A DNA stretch of 64,000 nt. Origin: Paguma larvata. Lineage: Eukaryota > Chordata > Mammalia > Carnivora > Viverridae. Location of the stretch: NCBI GenBank assembly GCA_030068075.1, contig CM057839.1, positions 53,224,960 through 53,288,959 of the forward strand. The letters run 5' to 3'. The notes beneath the pieces were generated by a model, which was not told the origin of the DNA, did not search any database, and was given only the letters and a program-made list of their open reading frames with translations. This document shows positions 57,947 through 64,000 of this stretch, piece after piece. Made by a program: the position numbers and the translations under genes. Position 1 is the stretch's first letter. The number at the start of each line of letters is the position of its first letter.

Positions 57947-58050
57947 GTTCCTTCTTCCTTCAATTCCCTTCCCTTCCCTGTCCTTCACTCCCCACCCGTC
58001 TCCTTCTCTCCCCTCCCCTCTCCCTTTCCCTTTTGTCTTTTTTTCCCATG
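57947..58050. repeat. Pyrimidine-rich tract
   Basis: About 100 bases almost purely C and T (CCCTTCCCTTCC-type). Could adopt triplex structure in principle; more likely a decayed simple repeat. Confidence 0.8.
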
Positions 58051-58974
58051 CACATGCAAGGGAGAATACAGAATTTAACCATTTTTTTTCTCAGTGAACT
58101 GAACATTATAAATTTTCAGGTCCCTCATGATCTGCCATTTCTCACTCCCTCTCTTCCTATTAAACAAAGCCAATCTATGTGTGACATGTTCCCCTTAACC
58201 TATGTCCTCAATCTACTTGGTTGTGCAAGATGCAATGTTTTGGTGAGTCACTAGGTGGCATCTAATGGAGGCATTTGGAGGACTATCCCAGAAATCGCGT
58301 TTTTAGAGCACTCCGCAGTTCTCCATGTTGGCTGCCATTGTCTGGTGGGCGTGTTGGAGTTAATCCATTGCCATCTGTCTTTATTTTGCTAACTTACTCA
58401 GTCGGACGCCACACAATTGAGTTCTGCAAATGTCGACTCTCCAGTACAGCAATTACCAAGTCTCTTTCTAAACAATATCACCACACGGCATTCTTCCTGC
58501 CTTGCATAGAGCTTGAAGCATTTAGGCTCATTTCGATTTGCTTTGCTTATAAGGCTCTTCATCTTCAAAGATTAAGAAAAATTGGTCTGAACTCAAAGCT
58601 GCAACAAGGCATGGTTTCTCTTTCCAACCTGAGAACATGCCAATCGACATGTTCCTATTACACAAAAACCCCATGCGGCATAGCAGAGGACGTGGGCTGC
58701 GCTCATGCAGGCCACATCAGCACCACCTCCTCCTCCAGGATGCAGACACTCTGAATGCATTTTGTGGTTTTTGATAATGTTGTTATTTTAATATTTGAGG
58801 GGCTGGTGGGAGGGGTAAGGAGCAAAGCATGTGGTAGTAGGAAGAGAAACAGAAAGGAAAAAAGGAAAGAGAAGGGAGGGGAGAATGAGCTGATATCTGT
58901 ATGACATCTTTCCGTCGCTGTTCCAAAGAGGGGTGAGGTAATAATCTCAATAGCCTGGAAATGGTATTTGTTCT
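58051..58974. other. No recognised gene; repeat-free block with a 159-codon open frame
   Basis: 58275-58754 (+) is open for 159 codons, the longest open frame of the window outside the CpG island. The translation has no recognisable domain, signal or repeat. A rough estimate (stop chance about 5.5% per codon, some 2000 starts on both strands) expects about 0.25 such frames by chance, so coding is unproven. The block carries no repeat I can identify until a purine-rich patch at 58835-58885. Confidence 0.35.
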
Positions 58975-59240
58975 TCCATTGCTTGCTTATTCATTCCTCC
59001 ATCGTGTATGGAAGACTCACTGTCTATGTGAGAGTCTATAAGAGACGCTCCAGATTAGGGTAGGATCAGCTCATCTAGAATTACTGCCCTCTTGGAGCTC
59101 ACATTTTGGAGGCAGACAGAAATTAATCAAACACAAGGGTGATGGCTGTTGTGAATGAGAATGTTTCACAAGCACATGATGGCATTCCTCACCTCACGTG
59201 GGGTCAGAGGAGACTGTCCGAGATAGGTGAAGAGGAAGGA
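58975..59240 (-). mobile_element. L2 LINE fragment, complement
   Basis: 'tgcccTCTTGGAGCTCACAT', 'ttggaggcagacagaaatta' and 'atcaaacacaagggtgatgg' follow reverse L2 3' sequence. Confidence 0.65.
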
Positions 59241-60821
59241 GGTTATAGAGTATCTTTCTTTCTGTGCTCTTGTATGCTCACTATTCTGATTTGCAATTAG
59301 CAAATGCTAGATTAGGACCGATCTATTGGGTGGCCAAGTAGCAAGTTTTTATTGGGCATGGAATGAGGAAGATCTAGCAGCATGGAAACCACAGTGAGAA
59401 CACAGCCCGGTCCCTGAGGAAGAGGCAAGAGGTTCTCTTACACAGCATAGAGTTCCGTTCTCACTGCTCTGCTTGCCTGTTTCTTAGCTGTGGCTTGTTT
59501 TTCCTTACAACCTATTCCTCCTTAGCTGCTTGCTTTCGCCCCTATTTCTCCACCAAAATTATATTAAGATCTTCATTCACCCTTTAAGTCCATTTTATTC
59601 AAAATTTTAAAGTACTGATCAACCAAAAGTGAATTAAACATTAGCATAGTAGTTTACCCTGCTTTTTTGGAGGAGTTCTTCAGATTTGATTCACTAAGTT
59701 TTAGAAAACGTGAGGCAAAGAAGAGAAAAGGAAAAATGAAATCTCCGATCATGTTTATTTATCTCCTTCTTTGTATTTCTCTGCTTTCAAGAGTAACTTC
59801 CAATTTATTCTACTTTACTTTTCAGCTATAAATAAAGCAAAGGGAGCCTGTGTCCTGATGTATTGGCATATGATTTAAGCAAAGGAAAGCTACCGATCTA
59901 TAGTTCTTAGGAACTATAAGCTCCCCAAATTTTGTTCTAGGTGCTGGAATAGATGGACATTTTAGTAGTTTAATATGGTCTCATCACTTACCTGTGCCTT
60001 TATGAATGACCCAGTCTCATAGGACTTTATCTTGCCAACTCTATTTATTTGTCATTCAATATTTGAGGTCTGAGTCATTTAAGGTCATCTCCTGGGAGAA
60101 TTGTACCAATAGGTAATTTGAAGACCAATCCCGGCGACAATAACACGAAAAGGCTTTGTTTTACTTTATTTTGGTTACCAAATTCCTGGAGGGGGTGGAA
60201 TTCTTCTGCATGGATGTGGTAACTGTGAGAAGTTCAGGTGGGTGAGGCTGTCCTGGGAGAGTGGCTTGGTCTGTGCAGTGGCTATGGGTAGAATGGTGTG
60301 GCTTCTTCCTTCCAGCTCTCTGGGATCTGCCTACACCTGGAGAGGGGTGTGTGCAGGGGACAGTGGGGATGCCAGGGGAAGAAGAAACATTTCTGGGACT
60401 GTGAGTAGGCCCTGGAGAGACAACCCCTTAGGGTGGCCACAGGTTACCATGGAAAACCTCTGAGGAAGATGCTGAAGGCCACTAGAAGCAGTTCTGAGAA
60501 TGTTCTTCCAGTTTTGACATCTCATTATATTTGACATAACTGACCACACTCATTCTTGAGAATTTTCCTTCATCTTATATGACATGAACCCTCTTGTTTC
60601 TGCTCTTTACCCTGAGTGACCTTTGTCAGCCTCTTTTGCAGATGCTTGCTTTACTCTCTCTTCATTGACTCATTAACCATGGTCATAAAATCCTTGGTCT
60701 CAGAACCCCTGACTTCTTTCTCCTTTCTTTTCTGAGGCATTCTTCCTTTTTTGTTTTGAGCTATAAGTTGTCCAGAGAGGATACAGCTGGGATTCAGCAA
60801 AGACAAGGAGAAGGCTAGTGT
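59241..60821. other. No gene seen; unclassified unique sequence
   Basis: 1.6 kb without a repeat I can name. Short opposing frames at 60242-60549 have no motif. Confidence 0.45.
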
Positions 60822-60955
60822 TTGCTGATTTGCTGAGCGCTTACTATGCACCTTGCAGGTCCTTGTCCTGTGCATATACAGTGGTTCAGTCCGTCTCTAC
60901 TATAACTCTGCAAGGAAGGTGTGTTATTATCCTTTATCCTTTTTACACTTGTACC
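60822..60955 (-). mobile_element. MIR SINE fragment, complement
   Basis: 'tgctgagcgcttactatgca', 'aactctgcaaggaaggtgtg' and 'ttattatcctttatcctttt' match reverse MIR. Confidence 0.68.
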
Positions 60956-61290
60956 TTTTGTCTGAAATTCTTTTTCTTCCTCTGTCTTCTCATCTTCCAA
61001 ATTTCTACTCTTTTTAAAACCCAATTCAATGACTATTTCCTTTATGGCGTCTCTCTTAACTCCCCAGACCCCGCTAATCTCTTCCTGTGAGTTCCATGGC
61101 ACTAACATCATCCTTCTATTAGATTATTTGCTACATTATATTATACAGTACAGTTTACAAATTTATGTATCCCCCAAAGCTGTCTTTGGGGTGGTAGGAC
61201 ACAAGATGGGGGTCTTCTCTATCTTTGTCTGGGTATCCTAATATCCCAGTGCTTAACACATAGGCCAGTGCTTAAGGGATCTTCATTTGT
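60956..61290 (+). mobile_element. L2 LINE 3' fragment
   Basis: 'gtctgaaattctttttcttc', 'tggcgtctctcttaactccc', 'tgtctgggtatcctaatatc' and 'ccagtgcttaacacatagg' are collinear with forward L2. Abuts MIRs on both sides. Confidence 0.72.
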
Positions 61291-61299
61291 TATATGGTA

Positions 61300-61495
61300 G
61301 CTAGCCTTGGTTTGCTCCATGTATTATCTCAGGGAATCCCCACAATAGCTTTGGGAGGTAGGTCACCATCCTCGTGTCACAGATGAAGAGAGTGAGGCTT
61401 AGAGAACTTAAATAAATTGCCAAAAAGCACACAGGCGAAATTGGGGCATGAACCAGCAGAAACTGAAGCCAGAGTCCACACTATACTGCATAGTC
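61300..61495 (-). mobile_element. MIR SINE, complement
   Basis: 'ggaatccccacaatagcttt', 'gggaggtaggtcaccatcct', 'cacagatgaagagagtgagg' and 'gaagccagagtccacactat' give a nearly complete reverse MIR. Confidence 0.85.
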
Positions 61496-62029
61496 ACTCT
61501 CTGGCTGGAGTGTATGCTGCCACTGTTTTCTGACAGTGAACAGAAAAGAGTGCTTAGCAAGGCCCCTGGCACAACCCAATGCTGAATAAAGCATACATGA
61601 ATTCATGACAAAGGAGTAAATGAATGAATCCACATCTCTAAGTCTTTCATATAGTCCAGCCTGATTCCTCCCCCTTGGCTCCCCCCTTTTATTTCTGTAA
61701 ATGCTCTTTCAGTCCCTGTCTCTCTCGGTTCATGCTCACTACCTGTAACACCTTCTTGGTGAGTCCCTTAGCCCCCAGCCTCCTTCCTCCTCTCCCTGCA
61801 CCCAACCGTTCTAAATACACCTTCTGAAAATTAATTCTGAAATACTATTGTTGGATATACACTAGAGGAATGATTCCAGCCTGTGACTCATGGTTAAGTA
61901 CAATCCAAGCTAACCATCAAGGTATCACCCTCCTTTATACACCTCCATCATTTTGAACCAAGCAATTTAGTTTACTTCCCTCTGGCACACAATTTGCCTG
62001 TTTTGCCTCCAGATCTTTGCTAAAGTCAT
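61496..62029. other. No gene seen; unclassified unique sequence
   Basis: Pyrimidine-rich 61670-61830 may be an old L2 scrap, not certain. Confidence 0.4.
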
Positions 62030-62185
62030 TTTTCTGTGTTTTGAACACCTACTGTATATCAGGAACTGAGCTGGGTTCTGGGAATACAGAGATTAAAGCT
62101 TCAGTCTCTGAAGCTCATAGCTTAGTGAAGAGACGGCTGCAAGAGCAATTACAAGGCGCTGTAATTGTGGTAGACAATTCACAGG
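62030..62185 (-). mobile_element. L2 LINE 3' end, complement
   Basis: 'tgaacacctactgtatatca', 'gagctgggttctgggaatac' and 'tctctgaagctcatagctta' are the reverse L2 terminus. Confidence 0.75.
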
Positions 62186-64000
62186 AAAGCCCGGGTTGCT
62201 ATGGAAGCACATAGGATGGCCTCCTCCCACATCTCCAGTAATCTCATCCCTCAGCTCTCCCAGGGCGCTCTCTAGGCCTGTCCCTCATTTGCTTCTTCAG
62301 GCCCTCCTCCTCACAGATGCAATCAGTTTGGTCTGCACTTACCTGTATGTTTTGATTCATTCATCTGCAAAAAAATAGTTTTTTGAACTTGGCCTCTTCA
62401 ACTGGCGAACTGTAATGGGGGGGGAGAGGAAAGGAGGAGGCCAACTTAAAGGAAGAGTGGTGTGCCTACTCAGGGAAAATGCATCCCAGAGAAGTGAACA
62501 GGGTAGGTGAAAGGCATGGTCAGCCCTAACTATCCCCTTTGGTGTGCCCTGAAGAGAAAGGGTCATATATAACTCAAACCTGATCCACTAAATTTTGCAG
62601 GGCTCCCGTTAAAGAGTGGCTTACAGAAGATAGGGTGCTGTTCCATGCAACTGGACTGACCATGAAGCATATAAGATGCATCCTCAGAACTCCAAGAAAT
62701 ATTAGAGAGGCCAAGACTATACAGCATCCCATGGAGGATGCACTGAGCAAACAAAATTTGCTCCTAAGGGTTGACAGTCTCATTTGTGTCCCAAGCTGAT
62801 GAAGCCTGGGGAATATTCACGTGTAGTTAGTTTGCTTGCAACTCTGTAATTATTTGCTAATCGACTAAAAGGAAGCAGCCTCCACAAGAGATGATCCCAG
62901 GAAAAACAGAACAGCCAGCAAGACTCACGTGGCCTGGCTGGTCCCACAAGCTTCCCCACCATTCTGCCGGAAGAACCCTGTCATTCTAGTACCTAGATCC
63001 CGGGGACTTGGTTGACACATAAACATGTCAGCAACGTCTATGGGTCAGCCTTCTTGCTCTCAGGTCCGGCATGTTTTCTCTCCAGCTCCAAGCCCTTCTT
63101 ACTTCAGTCTTCCCAAATCACGTTTTTCCCCTACAGTCACCTATCCTTTGAACCAGCCAGTCACAAGCAGAGGAAGTCTCTGTTATCCTCACAGTCCTGA
63201 GGAGTGAGTGCTGGGAACGGGGATGTGGGTGTTCCTGGCCCAGCGCTATCATTTTGGGGGCTCAACGACATCAGGCCGAGTCTCCTACTGGCTGAGGGAT
63301 TTCGTTTTATGTCTGTAGTTCACAGGCAGAGGGGCTGATAGTGAGAGGAGGAACACGGAAAGAAGAGAGGATGCCACACATCACTAAACTCACTATAGCT
63401 TTGGGGCAGAGATATAGAGATTTGGTAAAGGTCCAGAAATCCAAATGCTGGGTTGTGCTTACTAAGTCTGCCTGTGTGTTGAGCTAAGCAAACAAATCTC
63501 CTGTCTCCTTGACAACCAGAATACAAGCATGTCTTATCTATATTATCTACCCACTTTGCTGAAGCCAGTGCATAATTAGTGGAGAAAAAACTATAGGTTT
63601 TCACCTGCTAAGACTAGGTGAAAGAGCCCACATCTCTTAAACGTCTGTCTTTCACTCTTTTCTAGGCCAGGAGTTTTCTACTTAACTTCATTCACATCTC
63701 ACTTGTCAAATTTATCAGCCATGCCTTTCACTTACTGGTAGGAAGCTAATATAGGTTTGCCTCTCCCCGTCAGTCAACATTATTGAGGGGCCTGATAAGA
63801 AAATTTGCTTGGAAGGCTTTCCTGGAAAGTTCTACTTATAGAGGCACACCTCAGTGGTCCTAGACAGTAACTATAAAGAACCTTCTTTGTGTGGGAGGAG
63901 TAGGACCACGTTGTCACCATCCTGGACAAGAAGGAGAGGCCTTTCTTCCTCTGAATAGACCCCACACCCATGCTTGCTGCCTTGACATATAAGACAAGCC
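62186..64000. other. No gene seen; 1.8 kb without identified repeats
   Basis: Only a G8 run near 62418-62425 stands out. Frames of 60 to 94 codons on both strands overlap and carry no motif. Unclassified unique sequence up to the window edge. Confidence 0.45.

Noticed and set aside
57947..58050. Polypyrimidine tract as a splice acceptor for the 58275 open frame
   Set aside because: The tract is a simple-repeat-like block more than 200 bases upstream of the start, with no clear AG acceptor in frame with it.
56656..64000. SINE-free right end as a protected regulatory domain
   Set aside because: At about one SINE per 3.2 kb a 7.3 kb gap has a probability near 0.1, so it is not evidence of protection.
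1..64000. CRISPR array, operon, prophage, plasmid or toxin system
   Set aside because: No spaced palindromic repeats, no compact coding, and eukaryotic repeats throughout. The window is mammalian nuclear DNA.

Overview
The window looks like nuclear DNA of a carnivoran, most likely a cat (Felidae). The strongest evidence is about 20 copies of a tRNA-derived SINE. They share a GGGGCGCCTGGGTGGCTCAG-type head with pol III A- and B-box motifs, a pyrimidine-rich CT-repeat body and an A-rich tail. Most carry a 'gctgacagctcagagcctgg' segment that I know from feliform SINEC_Fc-type elements; the dog-type head was not seen. The rest of the repeat background is ordinary eutherian: MIR, L2, decayed L1, ERVL/MaLR LTRs and a hAT-like fossil. 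Nothing is bacterial, viral-exogenous or organellar. Family names are from memory of consensus sequences, and most repeat edges are approximate.

Layout. 1-21 kb: mostly unique intergenic or intronic DNA with MIRs, eight SINEs, a 1.6 kb antisense L1 ORF2 relic (about 7.94-9.54 kb) and several L1 3' ends. 21.2-21.8 kb: the only CpG island (about 50 CpGs counted by eye in 600 bp), with GC boxes and an inverted CCAAT box. It is the best candidate gene start in the window; direction and product cannot be fixed from sequence alone. 22-30 kb: dense L2/MIR fossils and a probable ERVL solo LTR (about 29.0-29.6 kb). 30-57 kb: eleven SINEs all on the + strand (one pair directly adjacent), two MaLR LTRs on the - strand, more L2/MIR/L1 fragments, and three diverged internal duplications. 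57-64 kb: no SINEs, some L2/MIR, and otherwise unclassified single-copy sequence that includes a 159-codon open frame.

No protein-coding exon could be recognised with confidence. The open frames are short, lack recognisable domains, and many are explained by SINEs, microsatellites, L2 or GC-rich DNA. The window is therefore best read as intergenic or intronic sequence around one CpG-island promoter. No novel multi-gene system is visible. The most useful leads are the CpG island with a possible first exon, a diverged direct repeat at exactly 440 bp spacing near 31 kb, a 61 bp tandem duplication at 55.03 kb, and a 52 bp repeat pair at 46.3/47.8 kb.
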